From contig JACPYL010000010.1 in NCBI GenBank assembly GCA_016196065.1, positions 682,001-746,000 on the forward strand: a stretch of 64,000 nt of DNA, written 5' to 3'. Below, piece after piece: positions 42,727 through 52,623 of the stretch. Positions within the stretch are counted from its first letter, which is position 1, and every line of letters begins with the position of its first letter. This DNA comes from Acidobacteriota bacterium (GTDB taxonomy: Bacteria; Acidobacteriota; Terriglobia; Terriglobales; Acidobacteriaceae). Below the pieces are notes generated by a model, which made no database searches, was not told the origin of the DNA, and worked only from the letters and a program-made list of their open reading frames with translations. Position numbers and translations under genes: made by a program.

Positions 42727-44010
42727 TTAGTTTTCCGGGCGCGTGCCAATCAGGATCGCGGTCGCGTCGTCGCGTAAGCCGCTGCCATTCACGAATTTCC
42801 TCACGTCCATCAACAGGCCTTCGAGACAAATATCCGGGGATTGCATTTGGGCGAGCAACCGGTCGGCTCCGTACTCTTCGCCGGAGGCGAGAGCGGCCTC
42901 CGTGATGCCGTCGGAATAAATGGCGAGGCGCGCCTGCGGGCCGAGAGTGATTTCAGTCTCAGAATATTCGCTGGCGGCGATGCCGAGTGGAAGACCAAGC
43001 CTGGTCGCGATCCATCGATGACCACTCGGTTCGACCAATAGCGGCGGCAGATGGCCGGCATTGGCGATCCGCAACTTGCGTGTCGACGGATCGAACTCCG
43101 CGTACACCATCGTGACGAAACGTCCACTCGGAAAATCTTCCACCATCAATTTATTGAGGCGGCTGAGCACTTCGCCCGGTCCGGAGCCAGTCTGCGCGAG
43201 CGAGCGCAACATGCCACGAGTGGCGGACATCAGTAGAGCAGCGGCAGTTCCTTTGCCTGACACGTCGGCGAGAACCAGTCCCCAACAGCCATTTGCCAAA
43301 GGGATGAAGTCGAACCAGTCGCCACCGATGGCGCCCGCGGGAATCGACAGTCCAGATACGCTGAAGCCGGGGATCAAAGGGGAACTGCGGGGGAGGAGTG
43401 CCTGCTGAATCGAGCGCGCCTCGGCGGCTTCGCGGCTCATGCTTTCGCGCTGCTCTCGTTCGTTGTGGAAACGATGTGCATTCTGGACGGCCACGGCCAC
43501 GTGCGAGCAAAACCCTTGCAACAGGCGCAAGTGGGCTTCGGAGAATGCGTCCAGATCGCAGTGCGAGGCGGTGAACACGCCGATCAAATCATTCTCGACG
43601 TGCAGCGGAATCGCCACTTCCGAGCGGATGTCCGGCTCACATGGGTGGTAATAAGGATCGAGTGCAACGTCGGGCGCGTACCGCATCTTGCGGGTGGCGG
43701 CCACATGTCCCACCATTCCCTGGGTGCCGATCTTGAGCCGATGTCCCTTGCCGTGCACGGAACAGCCACGCATTCCAGTGAGGACCAGTTCCGATGTAGC
43801 GGCCTCGTGCAGGTAAATGTTGATTTCGACGCAGCCGAGCGACGCGGCAACCTCGTCGGCGACGCGCTGTACGATTTCATCCAGGTCGAGGCTGGAGTTG
43901 ATTCTCTGGGCAAACTTCTGGAGGCGCACCAGTTCGGCAACCTTGACGCCAGTGGCCTCTGATGTGTGCAGCCCGGTCGGGTTGAAATCGGTGATCGGAG
44001 TTGTCGCCAC
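42727..44010 (-). CDS. GAF-PP2C (RsbU-like) serine phosphatase
   Basis: A 427-residue protein. Residues about 25-185 form a GAF domain that could bind a small ligand; about 230-425 are a PP2C/SpoIIE phosphatase with metal-binding motifs GGDWFDF, LVLADVSGKG, AIYSDGITEA and LRDDATAI. This type dephosphorylates anti-anti-sigma factors in stress-signalling partner switches. No RsbV/RsbW gene is in the window. Confidence 0.92.
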   Translation of the reverse strand: MATTPITDFNPTGLHTSEATGVKVAELVRLQKFAQRINSSLDLDEIVQRVADEVAASLGCVEINIYLHEAATSELVLTGMRGCSVHGKGHRLKIGTQGMVGHVAATRKMRYAPDVALDPYYHPCEPDIRSEVAIPLHVENDLIGVFTASHCDLDAFSEAHLRLLQGFCSHVAVAVQNAHRFHNEREQRESMSREAAEARSIQQALLPRSSPLIPGFSVSGLSIPAGAIGGDWFDFIPLANGCWGLVLADVSGKGTAAALLMSATRGMLRSLAQTGSGPGEVLSRLNKLMVEDFPSGRFVTMVYAEFDPSTRKLRIANAGHLPPLLVEPSGHRWIATRLGLPLGIAASEYSETEITLGPQARLAIYSDGITEAALASGEEYGADRLLAQMQSPDICLEGLLMDVRKFVNGSGLRDDATAILIGTRPEN

Positions 44011-44062
44011 GTGGAATCTCCCGATCTTGCTATCTGGACTATCTCATAAAGAGATTCACGAA

Positions 44063-45436
44063 TCAGCTTTCCGATTCTCTTTTTGTTCGGGTGGATTTCG
44101 ACTGGCGCAGCTTCTTGATTTCCTCCAGCCGTTCTCGAATGCGTTTTTCGACGCCTTCGTTGGTGGGCAGATAGTACTTGCGATCGCGAAGGCTGTCGGG
44201 CAGGGACTGCATGTCGGCGACTTTGCCCTCTGCATCGTGCGCGTACTGGTAGTCCTTACCGTAGCCGAGGTTCTTCATGAGTCCAGTGGGGGCGTTGCGG
44301 AGATGGAGTGGAACGGGTTCGGCAGCCGTGTGTTCCACATCGTCGCGAACCGCGCCATAAGCGGTGTAGAGCGCGTTGGATTTCGGCGCAACGCTCAAAT
44401 AGACAACGGCTTGTGCGAGCGCAAGGTTGCCTTCCGGCATCCCGATGAAATCGACGGCGTCACGGGCGGCCATGCAGAGTGCGAGCGCTCCCGGTTCGGC
44501 GAGGCCGATGTCTTCCACTGCCATGCGTACCACGCGACGGGCAATGTAAAGCGGATCCTCTCCGGCTTCAAGCATGCGAGCGAGCCAGTAGAGAGCGGCA
44601 TCGGGATCGCTGTTGCGAACGGACTTGTGCAGCGCCGAGATAAGGTTGTAGTGCTCTTCGCCCGACTTGTCGTAACGCAAGATGCGCTTCTGAACGGCTT
44701 CCTGGACGATGTCGTCGGTGATGGTTGCGGTGGCTAGGGGAGACGCGCCTGCGGATTGCGCCAGCGAAGCCGCGACTTCGAGAACGTTGTAGGCACTGCG
44801 GGCGTCGCCGCTGGAATAGGCGGCGATCTTTCTGAGCGCTTCGTCGGATGCTTCGAGATGCAATGCTCCGAGGCCACGCTCGGGATCGGTGAGCGCGCGC
44901 CGCAACAGAGCCACGAGTTGGTCTTCTGTCAGTTGGTTGAGTACGTACACGCGGGAACGGGACAGGAGAGCTGAAATGATCTCGAACGACGGATTTTCTG
45001 TCGTTGCTCCAATCAGCCGGATGCTTCCTTTTTCCACATAGGGCAGAAACGCGTCCTGTTGCGCTTTGTTGAAGCGATGGATTTCGTCGACGAACACGAT
45101 CGTGCGCGTGCCGTACTGGCGGGCTCGATCGGCGTCGAGCATGACCTGCTTGATTTCCTTGATACCGGCCAGGACCGCGGAAAATTCTATGAACTCGGCC
45201 TTGGTGACGCTCGCAATGATGTTGGCTAGCGTTGTTTTGCCGGTGCCCGGCGGTCCCCAGAAAATCATCGAACCGGGATCGTCACGTTCAATCTGCACAC
45301 GCAGTGGTTTGCCGGGTCCGACGAGATGTTCCTGGCCGACAAACTCGTCGAGCGTACGCGGCCGCATGCGATCCGCGAGCGGACGGGCGCCTGGCGTTGA
45401 GGAGTCCTGGTTCGGGATGGGCTGGAATAGGCTCAT
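44063..45436 (-). CDS. rarA: Replication-associated recombination ATPase RarA/MgsA
   Basis: A 457-residue AAA+ protein acting at stalled replication forks. It shows Walker [15 protein letters not shown], Walker [12 protein letters not shown], sensor [11 protein letters not shown], and the C-terminal MgsA tetramerisation domain ([33 protein letters not shown]). Length and domain order are standard. It is 49 bp from the RNA methyltransferase gene upstream. Confidence 0.96.
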   Translation of the reverse strand: MSLFQPIPNQDSSTPGARPLADRMRPRTLDEFVGQEHLVGPGKPLRVQIERDDPGSMIFWGPPGTGKTTLANIIASVTKAEFIEFSAVLAGIKEIKQVMLDADRARQYGTRTIVFVDEIHRFNKAQQDAFLPYVEKGSIRLIGATTENPSFEIISALLSRSRVYVLNQLTEDQLVALLRRALTDPERGLGALHLEASDEALRKIAAYSSGDARSAYNVLEVAASLAQSAGASPLATATITDDIVQEAVQKRILRYDKSGEEHYNLISALHKSVRNSDPDAALYWLARMLEAGEDPLYIARRVVRMAVEDIGLAEPGALALCMAARDAVDFIGMPEGNLALAQAVVYLSVAPKSNALYTAYGAVRDDVEHTAAEPVPLHLRNAPTGLMKNLGYGKDYQYAHDAEGKVADMQSLPDSLRDRKYYLPTNEGVEKRIRERLEEIKKLRQSKSTRTKRESES

Positions 45437-45485
45437 GTCAAAACGTTCTCACCGCCGGGACGCAGAGAAACTCTTCCTAAAATTC

Positions 45486-46319
45486 CTACCGTTTCTTCCG
45501 CGCGCACTCATACAGGACAATACTGGCCGCTACGCCTGCGTTGAGTGATTCGACCTGTGCGGATTGGGGTATTACCAGCGTCTCATCCATTTGAAGCAGA
45601 AGTTCGCGCGACAAACCTGCTCCCTCGTTGCCGATGAAGATCGCGAGTGGAAGAGTCCATGTGGCTTCAGGAATCAACGTTCCTTTGTGCGACGAGGTTG
45701 CAAACATTCGCACCCCGCGTTGGCGTAGCAACGGGACGAGTTCTGAGGATGCAATCTGCACGACAGGCAGGCGAAAAATTGATCCAGCCGATCCCCGCGT
45801 CACTTTGGAGTTATAGGGACTGACCGTGCCTTCGGTGAAAAACACTCCGGCTGCTCCGAAAGCCTCTGCCGAGCGAAGAAGCGTGCCCAGATTTCCGGGA
45901 TCCTGCAGTCCCGCTGCGACAACGATTGGTCCCGAGCCCGCGCGGTCGAGTAACTGGCTTGCTTGAACGGTATGAAATTTCGCCAACGCTGCTACGCCCT
46001 GCGGGGCATCGCTGGGGACGATCGACTTGAACACGGAGTCCGGCAGCAAGAGCACTTCGACCCGGGCACCAATCTGAGGCAGAAACTTTTCGGCGAGCGG
46101 GCGAGCCGATTCGCTGAAGAACAATCCGCCCAGACGCTGGCCGGAACGAATTGCCTCTTCGACGAGTTTGACTCCTTCGATGGCGCATTCGCCCGCAGGC
46201 GTGAGTTCTCCACGGCGGAAAGCTTGCCGCAATTCCTTGAGGCGCGCGTTGTGCCGGCCGGAAACACGCTGCAAGCGAAAGTTGCCGGAGCGGTCAGAAG
46301 ATTTCGAGTCCTGCTTCAT
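45486..46319 (-). CDS. TrmH-family (SpoU) RNA 2'-O-methyltransferase
   Basis: A 277-residue enzyme with an N-terminal substrate-binding domain and a SPOUT knot: motif 1 LQDPGNLGTLLRSAEAFGA, motif 2 IFIGNEGAGL and motif 3 VIPQSAQVESLNAGVAASI. Such proteins methylate 23S rRNA or tRNA; assignment to RlmB, RlmH-like or TrmH cannot be made from motifs alone. The divergent upstream region contains heptad repeat locus B. Confidence 0.93.
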   Translation of the reverse strand: MKQDSKSSDRSGNFRLQRVSGRHNARLKELRQAFRRGELTPAGECAIEGVKLVEEAIRSGQRLGGLFFSESARPLAEKFLPQIGARVEVLLLPDSVFKSIVPSDAPQGVAALAKFHTVQASQLLDRAGSGPIVVAAGLQDPGNLGTLLRSAEAFGAAGVFFTEGTVSPYNSKVTRGSAGSIFRLPVVQIASSELVPLLRQRGVRMFATSSHKGTLIPEATWTLPLAIFIGNEGAGLSRELLLQMDETLVIPQSAQVESLNAGVAASIVLYECARKKR

Positions 46320-46369
46320 CGGTTCGACAATCGTTCAATCCAAGAACTGGATGATACGCGATTCGAAGA

Positions 46370-46463
46370 CAGTTCTCAGTTCCTGGTTCTCAGTTCTCGC
46401 AACTTCACGGCAATTTTGGCCAAGAACCGGGATCAGGACCTGAGAACCGAGGATTGCGAACTT
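46370..46463. repeat. Heptad-repeat locus B (inverted)
   Basis: Left arm 46370-46404 reads CAGTTCT, CAGTTCC, TGGTTCT, CAGTTCT, CGCAACT as five consecutive 7-mers. The right arm, 46423-46463, is the inverted and degenerate version (GAACC, GGATCAG, GACCTGA, GAACCGA spaced by 7). It lies between divergent genes, upstream of both. Confidence 0.75.
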
Positions 46464-46523
46464 CATTTATGGTACATTTCACTGTTCACCACAATCTTGT
46501 CTGGACCTCCGGAAGGGAACTGA

Positions 46524-47162
46524 GTGCGCGCGGAAATCCTGAAAATTGATGCCGAGAGCCCTGAAGCCTCGCTCATTAAATATGCTGCCGAGCAGATCCA
46601 GGCGGGCAAAGTCCTGGGCATGCCAACCGATACATTTTATGGACTGGCGGCCGATCCTTTTAACCTGCGTGCGGTAGAACGGGTGTATGAGATCAAGTCG
46701 CGTTCGCGGCACAAGCCGCTGTCGCTGCTGATTGAGCATGTTGATCAGGCGGAAGATTTTGCGCGTCCGCTGCCGGATGATTTCCAGTTATTGGCGCGAA
46801 GATTCTGGCCGGGGCCGTTGACCATGATTGTGCCGGCCGCTTCGCAGTTGCCATTGAAGGTCACGGCGAACACCGGCAATGTCGCGCTGCGCGTACCTTC
46901 TGCTGAAATTCCGCTGGCAGTGGTACGGGCGGCGAAGATTCCGATCACGGCGACTTCGGCGAACCTCAGCGGCGCAGCGGAATGTTCCACGGCCGAGCAG
47001 GTGAGCGAACAGTTGCAGGATCGCATCTCGCTGATTGTCGACGGAGGCGCGTCACCACGGACAGCATTGTCGACGATCGTGCAATTCAGCCTGGATGGTT
47101 CCTGGGAAATTCTGCGGGAAGGCGCAATCCCTGCGAAAGAAATCATCGAAGCTCTTTCTTGA
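46524..47162 (+). CDS. tsaC: L-threonylcarbamoyladenylate synthase (TsaC/Sua5/YrdC)
   Basis: A 212-residue enzyme starting at GTG that makes the threonylcarbamoyl-AMP needed for the t6A37 tRNA modification. The YrdC core is complete: GMPTDTFYGLAADP, IKSRSRHKPLS and ITATSANLSGAAE. It lacks the extra Sua5 domain, so is the short TsaC type. The product of the pathway is the substrate of TrmO, encoded at 27410. It is 3 bp from the next gene. Confidence 0.94.
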   Translation: MRAEILKIDAESPEASLIKYAAEQIQAGKVLGMPTDTFYGLAADPFNLRAVERVYEIKSRSRHKPLSLLIEHVDQAEDFARPLPDDFQLLARRFWPGPLTMIVPAASQLPLKVTANTGNVALRVPSAEIPLAVVRAAKIPITATSANLSGAAECSTAEQVSEQLQDRISLIVDGGASPRTALSTIVQFSLDGSWEILREGAIPAKEIIEALS

Positions 47163-47165
47163 GCG

Positions 47166-47795
47166 ATGGCGGAAGCGCACACACCACCTGACGAAATAAG
47201 ATTTTCCCGAAGGCGTAGGTGGTTGCTGGTGTTGCTGGCCGCCGTGGGAGCCTTTCTTCTATTTCTGGGTATCACCGGTCTTCGCATTGCCCATGCCGCG
47301 GGAGAAGCGCCCACCCACAAGGCCGATGCGATCGTTGTATTCGGCGCCGCCGAGTATGCGGGACGCCCGTCCCCGGTTTTCCGCGCACGGCTCGATCACG
47401 GTTTCGATCTCTTCAGCCATGGCCTCGCGCCGGTAGTCATCACAACGGGTGGAGCGGCGCAGGATCCGGACTTCAGCGAAGGGGGCGTGGGACGCGACTA
47501 CCTGTCGCGGCGCGGAATTCCGGAACAGAGCCTGATTGCAGAGACGCAAGGTTCCGATACGGCACGCTCGGCCGAACGGGTCGCGAACATCATGCGCGCG
47601 AACGGGATGCACACCTGTATCGCAGCGAGCGACGCCTATCACGTGTTCCGGATTCGAGCCCTGCTCGAACATGAAGGCATGCAGGTGGAAGTGGCTCCGC
47701 GTCCGGAATCACGGCCAAAGTCAGTGTGGCAGCGCTTCGAAGCGGTGATGCGCGAGGCGATGAGTTATTTTGCGTGGGAAGTGGGAATGACGTAG
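47166..47795 (+). CDS. YdcF/DUF218-family membrane protein
   Basis: A 209-residue protein with one N-terminal membrane helix (about 19-42) and a DUF218 domain beginning DAIVVFGAAEY, with VVITTGGAAQDP and TARSAERVANIM. The family includes SanA and ElyC, implicated in envelope or peptidoglycan maintenance. It is cotranscribed with tsaC (3-bp gap). Exact role unknown. Confidence 0.9.
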   Translation: MAEAHTPPDEIRFSRRRRWLLVLLAAVGAFLLFLGITGLRIAHAAGEAPTHKADAIVVFGAAEYAGRPSPVFRARLDHGFDLFSHGLAPVVITTGGAAQDPDFSEGGVGRDYLSRRGIPEQSLIAETQGSDTARSAERVANIMRANGMHTCIAASDAYHVFRIRALLEHEGMQVEVAPRPESRPKSVWQRFEAVMREAMSYFAWEVGMT

Positions 47796-48007
47796 AAACG
47801 GTTGCGTACGTCGAGCCACGAGCTTTGATCTACCTTTGAAACCTGCGTCTGCGCACCCACTCCCTTGCGTGTCTTGCATAGTCCCTCTTAGCCGCATGAG
47901 GCGTGGCAAGCCTCTTCTTTCACTGTGAATTCAGTCTCCCGGGCGAATTCACAAACCTATTTCAGGTTTTTCTGTAAGAAAGCTCCTCTTCCGGCGACTA
48001 CCTTAGT

Positions 48008-48559
48008 GTGAGCGAGATTGCGACCATGCCGGATCTCAGGCCGACGCCGGACGGACTCTACGAGGATGTTGCAAGTCAGTATGGGGCTGCCTTGGAACGT
48101 CTGGCGCGCGCGTATGAAGCGGACCCTGAACTGCGGCGCGACCTTCTCCAGGAAATTCACATCGCGCTGTGGCGAAGTTTTCACGGCTTTGATGGCCGGT
48201 GTTCATTGCGGACGTGGGCATACCGTGTGGCGCACAATGCTGCCACATCACACGTTATTCGGCAGCGCCGCACGCGATCAAAAGCCCTGTTGGGACTCGA
48301 CGAACTGGAGAACTTACCCGATCCGAATGCCGGCGAGCAATCCGTGGATCGCGGCCAGGCTCTTGGCCATTTGCTCAATCTGATCCAACGCCTGAAACCG
48401 CTCGACCGGCAAGTGATTCTGTCGTACCTCGAAGGCCTGGACAGTGCTTCGATTGGAGAAATAACCGGATTATCCGCGGGAAACGTAGCGACCAAGATCC
48501 ACCGGATCAAAGGCATCCTTGCTCGGCGCTTTCACGAGGGAGGAAACGATCATGAATGA
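48008..48559 (+). CDS. ECF-type RNA polymerase sigma factor
   Basis: A 183-residue sigma factor from GTG 48008 (ATG 48026 alternative). Region 2 is LRRDLLQEIHIALWRSFHGF followed by LRTWAYRVAHNAATSHV, region 4 LDRQVILSYLEGLDSASIGE followed by SAGNVATKIHRIK. It overlaps the next gene by 8 bp; that gene encodes a membrane protein which is the most likely regulator, although it lacks a zinc-finger anti-sigma motif. Confidence 0.9.
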   Translation: MSEIATMPDLRPTPDGLYEDVASQYGAALERLARAYEADPELRRDLLQEIHIALWRSFHGFDGRCSLRTWAYRVAHNAATSHVIRQRRTRSKALLGLDELENLPDPNAGEQSVDRGQALGHLLNLIQRLKPLDRQVILSYLEGLDSASIGEITGLSAGNVATKIHRIKGILARRFHEGGNDHE

Positions 48560-49136
48560 ATCAGGCAACGTTGGGATGAAGAAAATCTGGCAGGGTCAAC
48601 CAGTGGAGGGTATTCCAATGTCAGTGCAGCAAATTCGTAAGCAAGCAGGGAAGTTCGAGAAACAAATTGTTTGGAGAAACGTTCGTGAATACGCTGGAGC
48701 GCTGATTGCTGCAATCTTGTTTGGTTTCTCGTTCGCAACGAGTCACGACCCGTTGTTCCGGAGCGCTTTCGGTCTGCTGATCGCGGGGCTGGTGTACGTC
48801 GCCTACCAACTCCATCGCAAAGGCTCGCCGAAAAGCCTGCCGGCTCAAATGGGAGCAGTGAGCTGCCTCCAGTTCCATCGCAGCGAACTGGAGCGGCAAC
48901 GCGATCTGGTTGGCAACGTGTGGTCCTGGTACCTGGGACCACTCATTCCCGGGTTGGCGCTCCTAACGGTCGCGATGGCGATTGCTGATCCACGACCGGG
49001 CAACATTGGTGGCCTGATATTGATGGCCGCCATTGTGGCCGCCTTTTTCGTCTTTGTGGGAAAGCTGAACACGCGAGCAGCGCGTTCGCTGCAACGCCTC
49101 ATCGACGAACTTTCCACGGCAGAAGGCGCGCGCTAG
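48552..49136 (+). CDS. Membrane protein coupled to sigma factor
   Basis: A 194-residue protein read from ATG 48552, overlapping the sigma gene by 8 bp. Residues 1-50 are cytoplasmic and charged, helical, then two helices (about 47-80) and two more (about 125-165), leaving a cytoplasmic helical tail. There are no HxxxCxxC residues. By context it may be an anti-sigma factor of an unrecognised type; that is inference only. Confidence 0.8.
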   Translation: MNESGNVGMKKIWQGQPVEGIPMSVQQIRKQAGKFEKQIVWRNVREYAGALIAAILFGFSFATSHDPLFRSAFGLLIAGLVYVAYQLHRKGSPKSLPAQMGAVSCLQFHRSELERQRDLVGNVWSWYLGPLIPGLALLTVAMAIADPRPGNIGGLILMAAIVAAFFVFVGKLNTRAARSLQRLIDELSTAEGAR

Positions 49137-49190
49137 CCAATCCCATGGAACTGAAATGGACCCGGATCTGCTGTCCGGGGATTGGGGCGC

Positions 49191-49715
49191 TTACCAGCCC
49201 ATCTTTTCGCGTAGCTTCGTGACATGCGCGGTGTGATGGCGTCCGTGCCACGCATAGAGGGCGAGAGTCTTCTCCAGCGACATTAATCCCATCTCCGGAT
49301 GGCGGAAATTTCGTTTCCATTCCGTGTCAGAAATGTTTTTCAGGACATTCGTCCAGCGCTGGTGCAGGGAATCGAGGAGGGCGAGCGAGACTTCAATCGG
49401 GACCTGCTTCGAGTCGGGTAGTTCGGCCCAGCGATCTTCCATATAAGGACGGATCGTAGGTTCTTCCTCCGTAAGCGCAAGCTTGAATCGGATGTAGGCA
49501 TTCATGTGGCTGTCTGCCACGTGGTGCGTGACCTGGAGAACCGTCCAACCGCCTTCGCGGTAGGGAGTATTAATCTGCTGGGCAGAGAGTCCTTGGACGG
49601 CGGCACGTAGGCGGGCCGGAGTCTGCTCGATGTCGTTGAGATATTGTTTCTTCTGATCTGGCGTGAGGGTTCCGTCGAAGGAAAATTTGCCAAGCGGGTA
49701 GCGCGGATCACTCAT
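49191..49715 (-). CDS. DinB/YfiT-like putative metal-dependent hydrolase or transferase
   Basis: A 174-residue DinB-fold protein read from ATG 49715 behind GGAGG. Metal-binding histidines are visible in LQVTHHVADSHMN and LYAWHGRHHTAHV, the three-His pattern of YfiT/BstA-type enzymes, which transfer low-molecular thiols or hydrolyse metal-bound substrates. No bacillithiol genes lie nearby. Function beyond the family is unknown. Confidence 0.9.
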   Translation of the reverse strand: MSDPRYPLGKFSFDGTLTPDQKKQYLNDIEQTPARLRAAVQGLSAQQINTPYREGGWTVLQVTHHVADSHMNAYIRFKLALTEEEPTIRPYMEDRWAELPDSKQVPIEVSLALLDSLHQRWTNVLKNISDTEWKRNFRHPEMGLMSLEKTLALYAWHGRHHTAHVTKLREKMGW

Positions 49716-49796
49716 GAATTGCCTCCGGTGAGATAGATGCATGCGTACTGCAGCCTGCCTCAAAATATGTACGAAACTGTAGACATTACATTCAAC

Positions 49797-49832
49797 AAAA
49801 AAAGAGGGCAGCCGATTTAGCCGCCCTCTTTG
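49797..49832 (-). terminator. Rho-independent terminator
   Basis: Nine-bp stem AAAGAGGGC/GCCCTCTTT around a 13-nt loop, followed on the minus strand by a run of T. It ends the transcript of the exported sialidase-like gene (stop at 49851). Confidence 0.9.
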
Positions 49833-49850
49833 GATGATCGAAGTGAATGC

Positions 49851-51416
49851 TTACGGCAGCGGGACTGCTGCAAAATCCACGTTCTGGACTTGCGTGGTTC
49901 CAACCTTAACGCGTCCATCCGTCCACGTCACGTAGGCGTTGCCGTTGAAGGCTGTGGCATAGTCGTAGTCGCCTGCGTAGCACGCTTGAACTCCAGGATC
50001 GTTCTGCGCTGGCTGCTGGATGATCGCTGAGCTGATGGTGATCGCCGGCTGGAAGGTCGCGCCGTTGTCGGCGGATTGAATCCCTACTCGTTCATACGAG
50101 CAGCCCGGATCCGAGGCGACGTTGCAGGCAGTCGTAGCAGCCCGCCGGTCGTACCAGGAAACCGTTACCTTGCCATTCAAGTCAGAGGAAACCGAGGGCA
50201 TCCACTGGGTTCTGAATTTTGTTCCCTTGTCGGGGTTGAGTTTGATGGGTGTCGACCAGGTCTTTCCGTTGTCAACGGAGCGGACGTAGAAGATATCGCC
50301 TGGGTCGGTTTTCTTTCCCAGGCCGGCATAAGCGTAGTGGACGACTCCGTTAGGACCAACGGCCGGCTCTCCCCAGCCCATATGGCGCCAGATCGGATTG
50401 ACTTTCACAAAATATGGATTGTCGCAGGAACCCTGGCCGACTGGCTTGAAGGCCGGACCCATCGTCGAACTGGTCCAGGTCACGCCGCCATCGAGGGACT
50501 TGTACATGATGTTCTGCCGGTTGGCGAACCCGCCGCCGCCCTCATCCATCGCTGCCACAAACACGGTGCTGTTGGTGCCTTCGAAGCGAGCTGCGCCGCG
50601 TGGTGAACCTGTGACTTGTACGTCACGAATGAAGTTAGGATTCAAGATCGCGGGAGCAGACCAGGCAGTGCCGTTGTCCGAGTGTGTTACGGACAGAGCG
50701 CCATTGTTGTTGAAGTCATTCCATGAAATGTACATACGGCCGTAAGTGCCGCTGGTGGGATCGTTATCCACCCACATCGATTCACGATCGTCTCCGGCGC
50801 CGTTATGGGCGCAGGCGCCGACCTTCCAGGTAAGGCCGAGTTTCGAACTCCATATAGCGATGCCTTGACCGCCGCAGCCGTCGGCGAGATCGCCGGCGAA
50901 CCACTTATTCAACTTGGAGTTGAAAACTACGATCGGATCGCCAAAGTTGTCGCCATGGCCTGTTGAGAAAGGTGGTGGGATGAGCTGCTTGAAGGTGACG
51001 CCGCCGTCTTTGGAGACGGAAGTGCCAGTGTAGTTCAGGCTGCCGCCGGGGTTGTGATCGTTGTAGTTGACCACGATGGTTTTCCCATTGTCCTTGGTGC
51101 TGGCCCAGACAGCGCTTTCGCTCTTGGTGCAGCTGGCGCCGTCGACGCAGGCGCGATCGCTGACCTGGATATTCGGTGGAGAAAGAGGCGCCTCGATGCT
51201 ATCGGCAGGCTGGCCTGCGCGGACGACGCCGCACTCGATCAGAACCCGGCCGGCACGCATGTTGTCCTGCATCATAATTCCCTTGGCAGCGATCTGTGAG
51301 CAATCGACGCCCACAGACGTCATTTGAGCGTCAGCTTTCACCGGCTGAAGCACGCACGCTACCCCGAGTACCATGGGCAGCGCAAAAGACAAAAGTGTTT
51401 TCTTATCGTTGTACAT
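49851..51416 (-). CDS. Exported sialidase/BNR-repeat-like protein
   Basis: A 521-residue protein read from ATG 51416 (behind AAGGTGG). A signal peptide runs to about ADAQ. The mature part has repeated Asp-box or BNR elements (SKDGGVTFKQL, SLDGGVTWTSS, SVDNGKTWSTPI, SADNGATFQPA), giving a sialidase-like propeller. Sialidase catalytic residues are not identified, so it may be a binding rather than enzymatic protein. It starts inside the 3' end of the PPIase gene (14-bp overlap), so both are coupled. Confidence 0.88.
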   Translation of the reverse strand: MYNDKKTLLSFALPMVLGVACVLQPVKADAQMTSVGVDCSQIAAKGIMMQDNMRAGRVLIECGVVRAGQPADSIEAPLSPPNIQVSDRACVDGASCTKSESAVWASTKDNGKTIVVNYNDHNPGGSLNYTGTSVSKDGGVTFKQLIPPPFSTGHGDNFGDPIVVFNSKLNKWFAGDLADGCGGQGIAIWSSKLGLTWKVGACAHNGAGDDRESMWVDNDPTSGTYGRMYISWNDFNNNGALSVTHSDNGTAWSAPAILNPNFIRDVQVTGSPRGAARFEGTNSTVFVAAMDEGGGGFANRQNIMYKSLDGGVTWTSSTMGPAFKPVGQGSCDNPYFVKVNPIWRHMGWGEPAVGPNGVVHYAYAGLGKKTDPGDIFYVRSVDNGKTWSTPIKLNPDKGTKFRTQWMPSVSSDLNGKVTVSWYDRRAATTACNVASDPGCSYERVGIQSADNGATFQPAITISSAIIQQPAQNDPGVQACYAGDYDYATAFNGNAYVTWTDGRVKVGTTQVQNVDFAAVPLP

Positions 51417-52389
51417 TTCCACCTTCCGTACCACCTGGAGAGTCTTTCAATTTCGAGGGCGTGCTGGATACTGCGCCAGATTTCTGATTGCTTGCTCCAG
51501 CGGCAGTCCCGAAGTATTTTTCATCCATCCAAATACCCGAATTCTTTTTCAATGCATCCAATTTCGACAGCATGGTTTCACTTTGAAGCCGTTTTTCTAT
51601 TAAAGACGCTACTTGCTCGAGTGGTTGGCGGTCGCGCTTTAACAAATGCACGAGGATGATCGACTCCGCCGTGTCTTGCACCTGAGACCATTTGCCCTCG
51701 GCGCTTGCGAATGCGGCTTTTTCCATCGCTGGAGGCATTTCTCCGCGCGGAAACGTCAGCGGTTCGGAGTCCAGCATGCCTTCATCGGAAATCTTGAAGG
51801 CTTCTGCCAGTTTCGTCGCGTCGCCGCCTGCTGACGAAGTTTTGAGGATTGCATCCGCCCGGGACTTCGCGGCATCCGGCGCCAATCCTTTGCGATTGGC
51901 GGTGTTGGGGCCGGTCTTCCAGATAAAAAGCCGCCGAACTTGCACTTCGTCATAGTCGTGCAGGTGCGTGTTGTAATACTGGCTCACTTCGTCCGGCGTC
52001 GGCTTGGCTTGATCCATCAGGCTGGCGAATTGAGCATCCGACAGAATCTGGATTCGCCCGATTTCCAGCTTTCTGGCGACTTCGGGCGTCGTGTCGAGGT
52101 GGTTCTTCACTGCCTGCTGCGAAAGCATTAAGACAGACGCGTAGTCGTCGCCGAGGCGGCGGCGTTCTTTTTGGGACGCGGTCTCGTTGTCACCATCTCC
52201 GCTGCTTTCGATATCGCTGATTCGGGATTCGAACTCGGCTTCGGTGACCTGCGTGTTGCCGACTTTCAGGACGACACGATTACTGGAAGCAGACGATTTC
52301 TTCTCTGCGGAGGTCGCGGATTCCTGGGCGTATGCAACCGCGGTCAGAAGGAGTGCCGACACAACGAGGCCATGAATTCTCAGACGCAT
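51403..52389 (-). CDS. Exported SurA-like peptidyl-prolyl isomerase
   Basis: A 328-residue protein with a signal peptide (to about AYAQ), a SurA N-terminal-like chaperone region (about 45-130, VTEAEFESRI) and a parvulin-type PpiC segment from about 130 (PTPDEVSQYYNTHLHDYDEV, VQVRRLFIW). The parvulin core is degenerate, so chaperone activity is more probable than isomerisation. It is coupled to the sialidase-like gene downstream, suggesting it helps fold that or similar exported proteins. Confidence 0.85.
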   Translation of the reverse strand: MRLRIHGLVVSALLLTAVAYAQESATSAEKKSSASSNRVVLKVGNTQVTEAEFESRISDIESSGDGDNETASQKERRRLGDDYASVLMLSQQAVKNHLDTTPEVARKLEIGRIQILSDAQFASLMDQAKPTPDEVSQYYNTHLHDYDEVQVRRLFIWKTGPNTANRKGLAPDAAKSRADAILKTSSAGGDATKLAEAFKISDEGMLDSEPLTFPRGEMPPAMEKAAFASAEGKWSQVQDTAESIILVHLLKRDRQPLEQVASLIEKRLQSETMLSKLDALKKNSGIWMDEKYFGTAAGASNQKSGAVSSTPSKLKDSPGGTEGGNVQR

Positions 52390-52623
52390 GAAATTATTAT
52401 TTTTTCCCCAACGGCTCGAGTAAGCGATTCAGCAAGCTTTACGGATTGCGGCTGATTGCTAAGGCTGCCAGTCTACTACCGGCGATCGTTGCATGGCTTG
52501 TTAATTTTGCGGGAGGGTTGCCGCGTTGCACAGCCTGCAAGACTTTTCATCTAATGCGCGAAGATTTGGTTGGAAATACGCAGGCCAGCCGCAGAGGTGT
52601 CAGGGCCATTCATGTCGGCGATA

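Noticed and set aside
46370-46404. Ordinary transcription terminator
   Set aside because: It lies between two divergent gene starts, with no T-run; classified with the heptad repeats instead.
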